Positions 1 through 9,175 are shown, numbered from the stretch's first letter. The stretch is 64,000 nucleotides of DNA from Bradyrhizobium sp. Ash2021 (GCF_031202265.1 NZ_CP100604.1:9264820-9328819); one strand, 5' to 3'. A program made the numbers and translations. Notes: generated by a model not told the origin, from the sequence alone.

Positions 1-119
1 GGGAGCACATCCAGCGCATCTACGAGATGTGCAATCGCAACGTCTCGGAAACCGCCCGTCGCCTCAACATGCACCGCCGCACCCTGCAGCGCATTCTGGC
101 CAAGCGCGCGCCGCGCTGA
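1..119 (+). CDS. regR: RegR/ActR-type response regulator, C-terminal end (partial)
   Basis: Only the last 38 codons are in the window, ending in TGA at 117-119. The visible peptide is a Fis-type helix-turn-helix whose recognition helix contains NVSETARRLNMHRRTLQRIL. This is the DNA-binding end of the RegA/ActR/RegR/PrrA family, the response regulator of a redox-responsive two-component system. Its sensor and receiver domain would lie to the left of the window. A palindromic repeat follows 9 bases after the stop. Family assignment rests on recalled similarity of this short tail; the gene cannot be checked further here. Confidence 0.75.
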   Translation, partial: EHIQRIYEMCNRNVSETARRLNMHRRTLQRILAKRAPR

Positions 120-127
120 GTTGAGAT

Positions 128-256
128 CGTAGGGTAGGCAAAGGCGCTCTTTGCGCCGTGCCCACCATTTATCCACATCGACTACTCCATGGTGGGCACG
201 CGGAGCCTGTCATCGGGCGCGCATTCGCGCGACCCGTTGGCTTTGCCCACTCTACG
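128..256. repeat. Dispersed palindromic intergenic repeat (GTAGGGTAGGCAAAG type)
   Basis: The left arm at 128-144 (cgtagggtaggcaaagg) is matched by an imperfect inverted arm at 241-256 (ctttgcccactctacg). A nested arm, gtgcccacca near 158-167, is inverted as tggtgggcac near 191-200. The whole 129-base unit can fold on itself. It fills the gap between the response regulator and the next gene. It looks like one of the REP-like families common between Bradyrhizobium genes. Confidence 0.6.
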
Positions 257-350
257 GAAAAATTCGAACAGCCAGCTGTTTGTCATTTCTCACTCGCGGC
301 CCCGTCGCGAGATGATATGCATGTGACGCATTTCCGGGGAACAGGGGACA

Positions 351-1559
351 ATGATGGAAGACATGAAGGTGACGGCCGGCGGCTACGACTTTGGCGCAGC
401 GCATGCCGCCATGCGCCGCTACGTCGATGGCAACATTCTTTCGGGTGTTTCGTCGGCGGTGCTGGTCGGCCGGGATCTGGTGGATGTGAATTGCGTTGGA
501 TGGGCCGACAAGGAGGCGCAGATACCCTTGCGGGTCGACCACATCTTCCGGGTGTTTTCCAATACCAAGCTGATCACCTCCTGTGCCGCGCTGCTGCTGT
601 TTGAAGAAGGGCGCTTCCAGCTCGACGACCCCATCGAAAAATTCATTCCGCAGCTGGCGAACCGCCGTGTGCTGCGTCCGGATGCAACCTTGTTGGACGA
701 TACCGAGCCCGCCAAGGGCTCGATCACCATCCGCCATCTGCTGAGCCACGGTTCGGGACTGAGCTACGGTCTGCTCGATCCAGGAACGACGATCTTCAAG
801 GCGTATAACGAGCGCAAGGTGCTCAACCCCGCCACAACGCTGGCGGACATGATGGACGTGCTGGCCGACCTGCCACTGGTGTTCCATCCCGGTACGTCAT
901 GGGAGTACTCGGTCGCCAGCGATGTCACGGCGCGGCTGGTCGAAATCGTCAGCGGGCAGCCGTTCGACGCATTCATCCAGGCGCGAATCCTGGATCCGCT
1001 TGGCATGGTGGACACCGGATTCGTCATCCCGGAGCAAAATCGAAACCGCCTCGCCGCGTATTACGCGGGGGCAGATATCATGGAGCCGATGAAGCCGGGC
1101 CTCACGCGCACCGATGACGCGCCCTATCCGGGAGCTTATTTGCGTCCCGTCCCGCGGCTGAATGGCGGCGGCGGGCTGGTTTCGACGTTGCCGGATATGG
1201 TGGCGCTGATCCGGAGCCTGCTTCCGGGCGGCCCCACCCTGCTCAAGCCGGATACGATTGCGCTGATGATGACCAACCAGTTGCCGGACGGCGTCTGGAT
1301 ACGCTTCGCCAGGATCGGCGATCTCCCGGGCAGAGGGTTCGCCTTGGCTGGCGCGCGGATCCTGCAGCCTTCGCCGTTCGACCATCCGGACTCCGTCGGC
1401 GAACTCTACTGGGGCGGCATAGCTGGCACGCAATGGTGGATTTCACCCGAGGCAAATGTCGCGGGCCTGATGATGACACAGCGTCAGATGGCTTTCACGC
1501 ATCCGTTCGCGGTCGAATTCAAGCGGTTGGCGTATCAGGCGGTAAAGCGCAAGGGTTGA
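351..1559 (+). CDS. Beta-lactamase-fold serine hydrolase (class C / esterase type)
   Basis: 402 aa serine hydrolase of the class C beta-lactamase/penicillin-binding-protein fold. The SxxK motif is Ser70-Asn-Thr-Lys73, giving nucleophile and base. Tyr186 in the YSV triad matches the YxN element, with the third residue changed from Asn. There is no signal peptide, so it is probably cytosolic and more likely an esterase or amidase than an antibiotic-resistance enzyme. The ATG at 351 follows a purine-rich agggga site; ATGs at 354 and 363 are alternatives. It is a distant paralog of the secreted hydrolase at 45046-46314. The substrate cannot be inferred from sequence. Confidence 0.85.
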   Translation: MMEDMKVTAGGYDFGAAHAAMRRYVDGNILSGVSSAVLVGRDLVDVNCVGWADKEAQIPLRVDHIFRVFSNTKLITSCAALLLFEEGRFQLDDPIEKFIPQLANRRVLRPDATLLDDTEPAKGSITIRHLLSHGSGLSYGLLDPGTTIFKAYNERKVLNPATTLADMMDVLADLPLVFHPGTSWEYSVASDVTARLVEIVSGQPFDAFIQARILDPLGMVDTGFVIPEQNRNRLAAYYAGADIMEPMKPGLTRTDDAPYPGAYLRPVPRLNGGGGLVSTLPDMVALIRSLLPGGPTLLKPDTIALMMTNQLPDGVWIRFARIGDLPGRGFALAGARILQPSPFDHPDSVGELYWGGIAGTQWWISPEANVAGLMMTQRQMAFTHPFAVEFKRLAYQAVKRKG

Positions 1560-1581
1560 CCGGTTCGGTCAACTCGCCCCG

Positions 1582-2067
1582 CTAAAACTCGCCCTGCCCC
1601 TGCGGATCGACCAGCCGGTTGATGCGCTGTGCGGCGGCAATGGCAAACCGCACCGTCATCGATTTGCGCGTCGGCGCCGGCAGGCGATGCTCGGGCGCCT
1701 CGCAATGCATATGCGCGCCATAGGCGTCGGCGATGATCAGGCCGGTATCGGCTGGGAAAATCTCGCACGGCAGATCCTGCGTAAAGGCAAAGAACAGCCG
1801 GTCGCAATGCGCGCGATACTCCGGCCATTTCTGGTCGGCCCGGAAATCCTCGAGCGACGATTTGATCTCGACGATCCAGATGTCGCCGCGCTCGTTCAGC
1901 GCCACCAGATCGGCGCGCCGGCCCGACGGCAGCGGCAGTTCGCTGATGCAGGAAAATCCGAGCGATCTCAACAGCCTCGCGGTGCCGCGCGCGATCTTGA
2001 GCGCGGTCTCCGACTGACGGCCGTCCGGCGCGGGCGCAAGGCTGATCTGGCGGGCGGGCGATTCCAT
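1582..2067 (-). CDS. mmcB: MmcB family DNA repair protein
   Basis: 161 aa. The core reads RRADLVAL, then WIVEIKSS, a PD-(D/E)xK nuclease-type arrangement with Asp, Glu and Lys on adjacent strands. This matches the MmcB family. In Caulobacter, MmcB is SOS-regulated and acts with the ImuA/ImuB/DnaE2 mutagenesis set. No imuA, imuB or dnaE2 lies nearby here. The gene converges with the upstream hydrolase across 22 bases and diverges from the VWA gene. Family assignment is by recalled similarity, and nuclease activity is inferred from the fold. Confidence 0.8.
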   Translation of the reverse strand: MESPARQISLAPAPDGRQSETALKIARGTARLLRSLGFSCISELPLPSGRRADLVALNERGDIWIVEIKSSLEDFRADQKWPEYRAHCDRLFFAFTQDLPCEIFPADTGLIIADAYGAHMHCEAPEHRLPAPTRKSMTVRFAIAAAQRINRLVDPQGQGEF

Positions 2068-2223
2068 CCGGCAATCCTAGCCGATTTCGGCACCGCCGCC
2101 CAACGGGAGGGGGGCGCGAAATGCACCGCAAATTCGCACCCGCCCCGCCTTGTTTTCGACCTCAGGCGACCGTGAACCGAGTGGAACCTTGGTTCCGAGG
2201 GACGGAACACACGGAGGAGAACC

Positions 2224-3333
2224 ATGAAGTCAGGCATCGCACTTCGCTCGCTCGCATTCGCTCTCGCAACATTCCCGCTGTCGGCCGCCGTTGCAAAACC
2301 CACCGTCGAAGTCGCCTTCGTTCTCGACACCACGGGAGCGATGGGCGGGCTGATCGAAGGCGCCAAACGAAAGATCTGGTCGATCGCGACCGCGATCGTC
2401 GATTCCAATCCCGACGCCGACATCCGCATGGGCCTCGTCGCCTACCGCGACATCGGCGACGACTACGTCACCAGGAAGATTGAACTCACCACCGACATCC
2501 AGGATCTCTACGCTCACCTTCTGGAATTGAGGGCTCGTGGCGGCGGCGACTGGCCGGAAAGTGTCAACGAGGCGCTCGATGTCGCCGTCAACAAGCTGCA
2601 ATGGACCACCGGCGGCGATACCAGGCGGATCGTGTTTCTGGTCGGCGACGCGCCGCCGCACATGGATTACGCGCAGGACACCAAATATCCGGTCACGCTG
2701 TCGGTGGCGAAGCAAAAGGACATCATCGTCAACACCGTGCTCGCCGGCAACGCGCAGGATACCGAACGGGTCTGGCGCGATATCGCCCAGAACGGTAACG
2801 GCCGCTTCATTCCGATCCCGCAGGATGGCGGACAGATCGTCGTGATCGAGACGCCGTTCGATCAGGACATCATCATCCTGCAGCGCGAGATCAACGGCAC
2901 CGTGATCCCCTACGGCCCGCGGGCGCTGCAGAAACGCACCGAGGACAAGACCCAGCAACTGTCGAACGTCGCGGCAGCGGCGCCCTCGCAGGCTTCCGAG
3001 ATGGCGAGCTTCATCAACAAGCGCGCCAAGGCGACCTCGGAAGCCGTCACCGGCGAAGGCGACCTGGTCAGCGATATCGCCGCCGGCCGGCAGAAGCTTG
3101 CCACGCTGAAAGACGAGGAATTGCCGGACAATCTGCGCGCGTTGAAACCGGAAGCCCGCATGGATGAAGTCAACAAGCAGATGAACCAGCGCAAGGAGCT
3201 CAACGACAAGCTCTCGGCCCTGGTGGCGATGCGGGACAAATACGTCGCCGAGCAGCGCGCCAAGGCGCAATCGAAGGCATTGTCGTTCGATCGCGTGGTG
3301 GAGGATACGCTGAAGGCGCAGATCAGGCGGTGA
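2224..3333 (+). CDS. Secreted von Willebrand factor type A domain protein
   Basis: 369 aa with a Sec-type signal peptide (about residues 1-24, hydrophobic and ending in Ala). A VWA domain follows. The MIDAS signature is the variant D35-T-T-G-A39 rather than DxSxS, so metal binding may be altered. Residues from about 230 onward are a charged, probably coiled helical tail rich in Lys, Glu and Gln. A strong ribosome site (ggaggag) precedes the ATG by 5 bases. VWA proteins of this sort usually bind partner proteins in the periplasm. No MoxR ATPase, the common partner, is adjacent, so the role is unknown. Confidence 0.75.
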   Translation: MKSGIALRSLAFALATFPLSAAVAKPTVEVAFVLDTTGAMGGLIEGAKRKIWSIATAIVDSNPDADIRMGLVAYRDIGDDYVTRKIELTTDIQDLYAHLLELRARGGGDWPESVNEALDVAVNKLQWTTGGDTRRIVFLVGDAPPHMDYAQDTKYPVTLSVAKQKDIIVNTVLAGNAQDTERVWRDIAQNGNGRFIPIPQDGGQIVVIETPFDQDIIILQREINGTVIPYGPRALQKRTEDKTQQLSNVAAAAPSQASEMASFINKRAKATSEAVTGEGDLVSDIAAGRQKLATLKDEELPDNLRALKPEARMDEVNKQMNQRKELNDKLSALVAMRDKYVAEQRAKAQSKALSFDRVVEDTLKAQIRR

Positions 3334-3351
3334 GATAGCGGCATCCAACAT

Positions 3352-3513
3352 CGTCGTCCCCGCCTAGTGCGCAATTGCGCACGGGAGCGGGGACCCATAA
3401 CCACCGATGGCTGTTGTTACACCGCGCTAGGGCGACAGCCTTCGTACAACACGGTCCTGTGGTTATGGGTCCCGGCTCCTGATGCGCAATTGCGCATAAG
3501 GGCCGGGACGACG
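3352..3513. repeat. Dispersed palindromic repeat, CGTCGTCCC...GGGACGACG family, copy 1
   Basis: The outer arms cgtcgtcccc and gggacgacg are inverted. Inside them gacccataaccaccg (about 3395-3409) is inverted as tgtggttatgggtccc (about 3460-3475). Two small self-complementary hairpins with core gcgcaattgcgc lie at about 3368 and 3485. The same architecture recurs at 15989-16111 with a different central loop. It occupies most of the gap between the VWA and GH13 genes. Confidence 0.7.
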
Positions 3514-3602
3514 GTGAATTTCGCCGGAACTTCGCAGCCCCCTCACCGCTTATCTATCGGCCGCTAACGACGTCCTGGGCGGACCGATGAGAGCTGCCCG
3601 GC

Positions 3603-5303
3603 ATGATTGACGATCTCTGGTACAAGAACGGCGTCATCTATTGCCTCTCCGTCGGCACCTATATGGATGCCAATGGCGACGGGATCGGCGATTTCAAAGG
3701 CTTGTTGCGGAGGTTGGATTATCTGCACGGTCTCGGCATCACCGCGATCTGGCTGATGCCGTTCCAGCCCTCGCCCGGCCGGGACGACGGCTACGACATC
3801 TCGGATTATTACGGCGTCGATCCCCGTTACGGCACGCTCGGCGACTTCGTCGAATTCACCCATGGCTGCCGGCAGCGCGGCATCCGCGTCATCATCGACC
3901 TCGTCGTCAACCACACCTCCGACCAGCATTCCTGGTTTCGCGACGCACGAAGCGCAAAGGACTCGCAATACCGCGATTGGTATGTCTGGTCCGACAAGCG
4001 GCCGGCGAATGCCAACACCGGCGTGGTATTTCCCGGCGTGCAAAAATCGACCTGGACGCGGGATAAGGAAGCGGGCGCCTGGTATTTCCATCGCTTCTAC
4101 GATTTCCAGCCCGATCTCAACACCTCCAACCCGCATGTGCAGGCAGAAATCCTCAAGATCATGGGGTTCTGGATCCAGCTCGGCGTCTCCGGCTTTCGCA
4201 TGGACGCGGTCCCCTTCGTGATTGCGACCAAGGGCGCCAAGGTGAAGAAGCCCGTCGAACAATACGACATGCTGCGCTCGTTCCGCGAATTCCTGCAATG
4301 GCGGAAAGGCGACGCCATCATTCTGGCGGAAGCCAATGTGCTGCCCGAAACCGACATGGACTATTTCGGCCGAGACGGCGACCGCATGCACATGATGTTC
4401 AATTTTCAGGTCAACCAGCATCTGTTTTATGCACTGGCCTCCGCCGATACCCGCCCGCTGGCGAAATCGCTGACCGCGACCAGGCCGCGGCCCGCGACCG
4501 CGCAATGGGGCCTGTTTCTGCGCAACCATGACGAACTCGATCTCGGCCGGCTGACGAAGCCGCAGCGCGACACCGTGTTCAAGGCGTTCGGCCCCGACAA
4601 GAACATGCAACTCTACGATCGCGGCATCCGCCGGCGCCTCGCGCCGATGCTGGGCGGCGACCGGCGGCGGCTCGAGCTCGCCTACAGCCTGATGTGCACG
4701 CTGCCGGGGACACCCGTCATTCGTTATGGCGACGAGATCGCGATGGGTGACAATCTCGATCTGCCCGAGCGCAATTGCGCGCGCACGCCGATGCAATGGT
4801 CGACCGAACCGCATGCCGGATTCACCGAGAGCGACAAGCCCTGCTCGCCCGTCATCGACGAGGGTCCTTATGGCTACGAGCATGTCAATGCCGCGAAACA
4901 ACGCCGCGATCCCGATTCGATGTTGAACTGGACCGAGGGCATCATCCGGATGCGGAAGGAAGTCCCCGAGGTCGGCTGGGGCGATTTCAAGGTGATTGCG
5001 GCGCGCGATCCCGCGGTGCTGGTGATCCGCTACGACTGGCGCAACAATTCGGTGCTGTTCGTGCATAATCTCGACGAGAAGCCACGCGAAGTCACGTTTG
5101 TGGTCGGGCTGCCCGGCGAGGCCGGCAAGCTGCTGGTCAACCTGCTGTCGGAGGATCACAGCCAAGCCGATGAGCGCGGCAAGCATACGCTGATGCTGGA
5201 AGGTTACGGCTACCGATGGTATCGCGTCGGCGGCCTCGATTATCTGCTGAAGCGCAGCGATATCGATGCGGATGCGACAGGGAAGGCCAGTCACCCGGCG
5301 TGA
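3603..5303 (+). CDS. GH13 alpha-amylase family protein (trehalose-synthase-like)
   Basis: 566 aa glycoside hydrolase family 13 enzyme. The four conserved regions are present: DLVVNH, GFRMD (nucleophile Asp201), ILAEAN (acid/base Glu243) and NHDE (transition-state Asp310). Length and the opening NGVIYCLSVGTYMD resemble the trehalose synthase / maltose alpha-glucosyltransferase branch rather than secreted amylases. There is no signal peptide, so it should act in the cytosol on maltose, trehalose or maltodextrin. It converges on the second GH13 gene and overlaps its 3' end by 13 bases. The exact reaction is uncertain because GH13 subfamilies share these motifs. Confidence 0.8.
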   Translation: MIDDLWYKNGVIYCLSVGTYMDANGDGIGDFKGLLRRLDYLHGLGITAIWLMPFQPSPGRDDGYDISDYYGVDPRYGTLGDFVEFTHGCRQRGIRVIIDLVVNHTSDQHSWFRDARSAKDSQYRDWYVWSDKRPANANTGVVFPGVQKSTWTRDKEAGAWYFHRFYDFQPDLNTSNPHVQAEILKIMGFWIQLGVSGFRMDAVPFVIATKGAKVKKPVEQYDMLRSFREFLQWRKGDAIILAEANVLPETDMDYFGRDGDRMHMMFNFQVNQHLFYALASADTRPLAKSLTATRPRPATAQWGLFLRNHDELDLGRLTKPQRDTVFKAFGPDKNMQLYDRGIRRRLAPMLGGDRRRLELAYSLMCTLPGTPVIRYGDEIAMGDNLDLPERNCARTPMQWSTEPHAGFTESDKPCSPVIDEGPYGYEHVNAAKQRRDPDSMLNWTEGIIRMRKEVPEVGWGDFKVIAARDPAVLVIRYDWRNNSVLFVHNLDEKPREVTFVVGLPGEAGKLLVNLLSEDHSQADERGKHTLMLEGYGYRWYRVGGLDYLLKRSDIDADATGKASHPA

Positions 5304-6901
5304 GCGGGCGTCCCGAGAATCACACCCTCATTACCGCGCAGATCGAGCGTGCCCTGGACCTGCTCACCCTGCCGATCCAGCATGGTCGACAGCAGGATCT
5401 CGCGCCCGAAGCCGATCGAGCTCGAGGCAATCGAAGCGGGCTCGGCGCCGAGATTGAGCGCAATGACGACCGCGCCGCCCTCGCCCTCGCGGCGATAGAG
5501 CAGGATATCGCCCTGGGCGGCGACCGGCTGGTACGCGCCGGTCACCAGTTGCGGCAATTTCTTCCGGAGCGCGATCAGCGCCTTGTAGAAGTTGAGGATC
5601 GAGTCAGGGACGGCATCGAGATTGATGACATTCTCACGCGCGAAATCATGCGCCAGCGGCAGCCATGGTTTTGCCATCGAGAACCCCGCATGCGGACGCG
5701 CGCTCCATTGCATCGGCGTGCGGCAACCGTCACGACCGACCCCGATCCCCGGCACGTTCTTCTCGAAGGGATCGCGCACCTGGTCGGGCGAGATCATAGC
5801 CTGACGCATGCCGATCTCGTCGCCGTAATAGAGCGTCGGCGTGCCGCGCAGCGTCAACAGCAGCATCGCCGCGACGCGCGCCTGCTCAGGCCCGACCCGG
5901 CTCGCCACCCGCGGCCGGTCATGATTGCCGAGCACCCAGTTCGGCCAGGCGCCGGCGGGCAAAGCGCGCTCGTAATCGGCGACGATCTTCTCGATCGAGT
6001 GCGCGCTCCACAGCGTCGACAACAGGGCAAAATTGAACGGCATCTGCGCGCCGGCAAGGTCGTTGCCGTAATAGGCGACCATGCGGTGCAGGGGCAGATA
6101 GATCTCGCCGATCAGCACGCAGGAATCGAATCCGTCGATCACGCGCCGCATCTCCGCGATCACCTCATGTACCTCGGGCTGGTCGGTCGAATACTGCGTC
6201 AGGATGGCCTCGTGCGGCGGCCGTCCTTCGACATAATGTGAATTGGGCGGATTATCGCGGAATTTCGCGTCCTTTATCAGATGCCAGATCACATCGACCC
6301 GAAAGCCATCGACGCCCTTGCGTAGCCAGAAGCGCATCACGTCATAGATCGCCTCACGCACTTGCGGGTTGCGCCAGTTCAGGTCCGGCTGCTGGGTGAG
6401 AAAGGCATGATAATAATATTGGCCGGTCGTCTCGTCATGTTCCCAGCCGCTGCCGCCGAATTCCGATAACCAGTTGTTCGGGGGCCCGCCCTCCGGCTTG
6501 CCGTCGCGCCAGATATACCAGCCGCGCTTTCGGTTATCGCGGGAGCTCCTGCTTTCGATGAACCAGGGGTGCTGGTCCGAGGTGTGGTTCGGCACCAGGT
6601 CGAGGATCAGCTTGAGGCCGCTGTCATGGACGGCGGCGATCAGCGTGTCGAAATCCTCCATCGTGCCGAACATCGGATCGATGTCGGTATAGTCTGATAT
6701 GTCGTAGCCTAAATCGGCCATCGGCGACGGGAAGATCGGCGACAGCCAGATCGCGTCGATCCCGAGTTCCCTCAAGTAGGGTAGCCGCTCGATGATCCCC
6801 GCGAGATCGCCGACCCCGTCGGCGTTGGTGTCCTGAAACGACCGCGGATAGATCTGATAGAAAACGCCGTGCCGCCACCAATTTTTGTCGCCCTGATCCA
6901 T
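5291..6901 (-). CDS. GH13 alpha-glucosidase
   Basis: 536 aa cytosolic GH13 enzyme of the oligo-1,6-glucosidase/alpha-glucosidase type. It opens with WWRHGVFYQIYPRSF, typical of that branch. Catalytic residues are Asp203 in GFRVD, Glu266 in IGEIY and Asp328 in GNHD. Lower-case c in the helper region DLVPNHTS matches the family. It would release glucose from short alpha-glucans or sucrose-like substrates. Its 3' end overlaps that of the trehalose-synthase-like gene by 13 bases, tail to tail. The pairing suggests joint handling of alpha-linked glucose stores, but that is inference from position. Confidence 0.85.
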   Translation of the reverse strand: MDQGDKNWWRHGVFYQIYPRSFQDTNADGVGDLAGIIERLPYLRELGIDAIWLSPIFPSPMADLGYDISDYTDIDPMFGTMEDFDTLIAAVHDSGLKLILDLVPNHTSDQHPWFIESRSSRDNRKRGWYIWRDGKPEGGPPNNWLSEFGGSGWEHDETTGQYYYHAFLTQQPDLNWRNPQVREAIYDVMRFWLRKGVDGFRVDVIWHLIKDAKFRDNPPNSHYVEGRPPHEAILTQYSTDQPEVHEVIAEMRRVIDGFDSCVLIGEIYLPLHRMVAYYGNDLAGAQMPFNFALLSTLWSAHSIEKIVADYERALPAGAWPNWVLGNHDRPRVASRVGPEQARVAAMLLLTLRGTPTLYYGDEIGMRQAMISPDQVRDPFEKNVPGIGVGRDGCRTPMQWSARPHAGFSMAKPWLPLAHDFARENVINLDAVPDSILNFYKALIALRKKLPQLVTGAYQPVAAQGDILLYRREGEGGAVVIALNLGAEPASIASSSIGFGREILLSTMLDRQGEQVQGTLDLRGNEGVILGTPAHAG

Positions 6902-7011
6902 CCTTGGAAATCACCCTTCAAATCCGGCTTGAACAAGGCAGCGGCAACGGTCGGGCTAAAGCTGACCGGATTTTTCAGGACAATCCCCTGCCATGCGTAC
7001 GCCCTGCGCGT

Positions 7012-7827
7012 TTAGCCATGCCGGGTCATGGCGATCTGATACACGGTGATCAGCACCTCGAACAGGATCAGGAACACGATGATCAGCTCCAGCCGTAGCG
7101 AGCGGCGGGTATCGATGATATCGGTCAGGACCTGCGCCGTCTCGGCGACCACCGCAAGTTTACGATTGAGCGATTCGGCGCGCTCCTTGAGCTCGTATTC
7201 ATCCTCCAGCCGGGCATAGAGCCGCTCGAGCTGCGGCTTGTCCCAGAGAATATCGGGCTTTTCGGACACCTCGACCGGACCGGAGACGCGATGCCGCACC
7301 GACAACGCATTGCCGATGTGCTTCAGGATCGCGTTCCGGCCACCGCGCATCTGCCCGTTCTGCGCCAGTTCGCGCGCGAACGGTTCGGTCATGTCGAACA
7401 CGGCCGCAACCTCGCGCTCGTGCCGCGCCAGAACGACGCTCTTGGCCAGCGCCTCGCCAACCAGGATCAGCCGCTCCGGCGACAGACTCTGCAGGTAGAT
7501 CGGACCACCCGGCGGAATCTGGTCGTCCTTCTCGGAGGCGAGTTCGATGGTCGCGATCTCCTCCTCGCGCCGGGCCGCGGGTCCTGTCATGCGCGATTGC
7601 AGGCTACGCAGGAATTCGTCCTCCTCCAGCGCATTCAGCCCGATGAGGACGACGACGCCATAGCGGAACAGAATGGCGACGCCGTTCTCGTTGACGCGAA
7701 ACGCCAGCGGCGTCGTTGCCAGCACGTCGCCACGCTCGAGGCCCGACGTATTCAGGCGGTCGGCGACAAAAAACGCGCGGGCCGTTGTACGCGTCCCCCC
7801 CAGCGGCGATGTGGAAGCCTGACTCAT
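7012..7827 (-). CDS. RMD1/DUF155 family membrane-anchored protein
   Basis: 271 aa. The central part (VVVLIGLNALEEDEFL, then a segment ending in LRLELIIVFLILFEV) matches the RMD1/RMND1/Sif2 family (DUF155). A single hydrophobic helix near residues 245-265 ends the protein, giving a C-terminal membrane anchor with the domain in the cytosol. A preceding charged stretch, about residues 190-235, should form a coiled coil. Eukaryotic members support mitochondrial translation; bacterial members have no settled function. It stands alone between the alpha-glucosidase and the MBL hydrolase, which diverges from it. Confidence 0.75.
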   Translation of the reverse strand: MSQASTSPLGGTRTTARAFFVADRLNTSGLERGDVLATTPLAFRVNENGVAILFRYGVVVLIGLNALEEDEFLRSLQSRMTGPAARREEEIATIELASEKDDQIPPGGPIYLQSLSPERLILVGEALAKSVVLARHEREVAAVFDMTEPFARELAQNGQMRGGRNAILKHIGNALSVRHRVSGPVEVSEKPDILWDKPQLERLYARLEDEYELKERAESLNRKLAVVAETAQVLTDIIDTRRSLRLELIIVFLILFEVLITVYQIAMTRHG

Positions 7828-7986
7828 GCAATTTCCGGCCTGCCGACGTCAAAAAACCAAGCCTGCGGCCGATGCGCTTTCGGCCTTGAGCACTAAATGT
7901 TGCGTTCAACCCTATCACAGACCCGGCCCGGATCGCACGGCGTCCCCTCGTGTTGACGGCGTTTCAGGGAAGAATATGGTGCCCCC

Positions 7987-8655
7987 ATGGATGACAAAAC
8001 CGAGACAAAACCGAAAGCCGGCGCGATCATCGTTCCGGTGACGCTGTTCGAGCAGAACTGCACCATCATCTGGCACGAGCCGACCAAAAAGGCCGTGGTG
8101 ATCGACCCCGGCGGGGACGTCGACAAGATCCAGGCCGCGATCAAGCAGACCGGCGTCACCGTCGAGAAGATCTGGCTGACGCACGGCCATATCGACCACG
8201 TCGGCGGCGCCGCCGAGCTGCGCGATGCGCTGCAGGTGAAGATCGAAGGCCCGCACATTGCGGACAAATATCTGCTCGACAATGTCGTGAGCAGCGGCGA
8301 GCGCTTCGGCATGACCGGCGTGCGCAATTTCGGACCCGATCGCTGGCTCGATGAAGGCGACCAGGTCTCGATCGGCGATCTCGTCTTCGACGTCCTGCAT
8401 TGCCCCGGCCATTCGCCGGGCAGCGTGGTGTTCTTCAACAAGGAGCTGCGCTTCGCCCATGTCGGCGACGTCCTGTTCAACGGCTCGGTCGGGCGCACCG
8501 ATCTGCCCGGCGGCAGCCACGCCACGCTGATCGATTCGATCACCCAAAAGCTGCTGCCGCTCGGCGGCGATGTCGGCTTCATCTGCGGCCACGGCGCCGG
8601 ATCGAGCATCGGCCAGGAGCGGATGACCAATCCGTTTTTGACCGGCGAGATGTAG
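7987..8655 (+). CDS. MBL-fold metallo-hydrolase (glyoxalase II-like)
   Basis: 222 aa metallo-beta-lactamase-fold hydrolase. The metal signature is THGHIDH at about residues 60-66, with later His and Asp ligands in CPGHSPG and HVGDVLF. There is no signal peptide. This compact group includes glyoxalase II-like thioesterases and related hydrolases. The C-terminus keeps GHGAGSSIGQER, a frequent ending of this subgroup. The stop codon touches the start of a dispersed repeat. The physiological thioester or ester substrate is not predictable from sequence. Confidence 0.8.
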   Translation: MDDKTETKPKAGAIIVPVTLFEQNCTIIWHEPTKKAVVIDPGGDVDKIQAAIKQTGVTVEKIWLTHGHIDHVGGAAELRDALQVKIEGPHIADKYLLDNVVSSGERFGMTGVRNFGPDRWLDEGDQVSIGDLVFDVLHCPGHSPGSVVFFNKELRFAHVGDVLFNGSVGRTDLPGGSHATLIDSITQKLLPLGGDVGFICGHGAGSSIGQERMTNPFLTGEM

Positions 8656-8770
8656 AGCGTTTTCGAGCGAAAGCCTGCCCCGGACTTGATCCGGGGTCGA
8701 TACCGGTTCGCGTAGCAATCAAGTTTACGAGGATTGCGTAGACTTATCTGCGGTAGAAAACGCGTCAAAA
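8654..8770. repeat. Dispersed repeat, AGAGCGTTTTCGAGCGAA...GAAAACGCGTCAAAA family, long copy
   Basis: It begins agagcgttttcgagcgaa, contains ataccggttcgcg, and ends agaaaacgcgtcaaaa. The same start, middle and end are found in a compact 55-base copy at 18484-18538. This copy carries two extra inserts, one of them a small palindrome ccccggacttgatccgggg at 8678-8696. It follows directly on the MBL gene stop codon. Confidence 0.65.
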
Positions 8771-8788
8771 ATAAAGAGCTGGCGGCGA

Positions 8789-9175
8789 CTATTCCGCCGC
8801 CATTCCGCTCGCCATTTCGCCTGAACCAGCCTGAGCGAGATGGCGCGAGCCCCAGTCGCGGATCGCGGCGATGACGGGCACAAAGCTCTTGCCCTTGCGG
8901 GTCAGGCGATATTCGACCTTGGGCGGCACGACACCGTAATCCTTGCGGTCGATCAGCCCGGTTTCGGTCAGCGCCCTCAGTTCGCGGCTGAGCACGCGCG
9001 GCGCGATCTCGGAGCTGCCATCGGAGCCGCGCAGCAGGCCGGTTCTGATTTCGCCGTAGCGCAGCGGACCATCCTTCAGGTCCCAGACGATGCGCAGCTT
9101 GTATTTGCCGCTGATCATTTTCTGGAATGCCGCGACCGGACAGCCGCAGGTCAACGCTGATTTCGGCTTTGCCAT
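8789..9175 (-). CDS. HxlR family transcriptional regulator
   Basis: 128 aa winged-helix regulator of the HxlR family. The diagnostic N-terminal CGCPVAAF motif and the following KYKLRIVWDLKDGPLRYGEI helix region are present. The Cys pair near residues 10-12 could sense thiols or electrophiles as in characterised HxlR members. It diverges from the small gene at 9315 across 139 bases that hold a direct repeat likely to be its operator. It probably controls itself and that gene. Confidence 0.85.
   Translation of the reverse strand: MAKPKSALTCGCPVAAFQKMISGKYKLRIVWDLKDGPLRYGEIRTGLLRGSDGSSEIAPRVLSRELRALTETGLIDRKDYGVVPPKVEYRLTRKGKSFVPVIAAIRDWGSRHLAQAGSGEMASGMAAE

Noticed and set aside
2230..3351. 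373-codon minus-strand frame opposite the VWA gene
   Set aside because: It is the antisense shadow of a high-GC gene. The plus-strand product has a signal peptide and a recognised domain, and the shadow has neither.
3564..5294. 576-codon minus-strand frame opposite the first GH13 gene
   Set aside because: Antisense frame of a GC-rich gene, His/Asp/Arg-rich and without motifs. The GH13 catalytic residues on the plus strand settle the issue.
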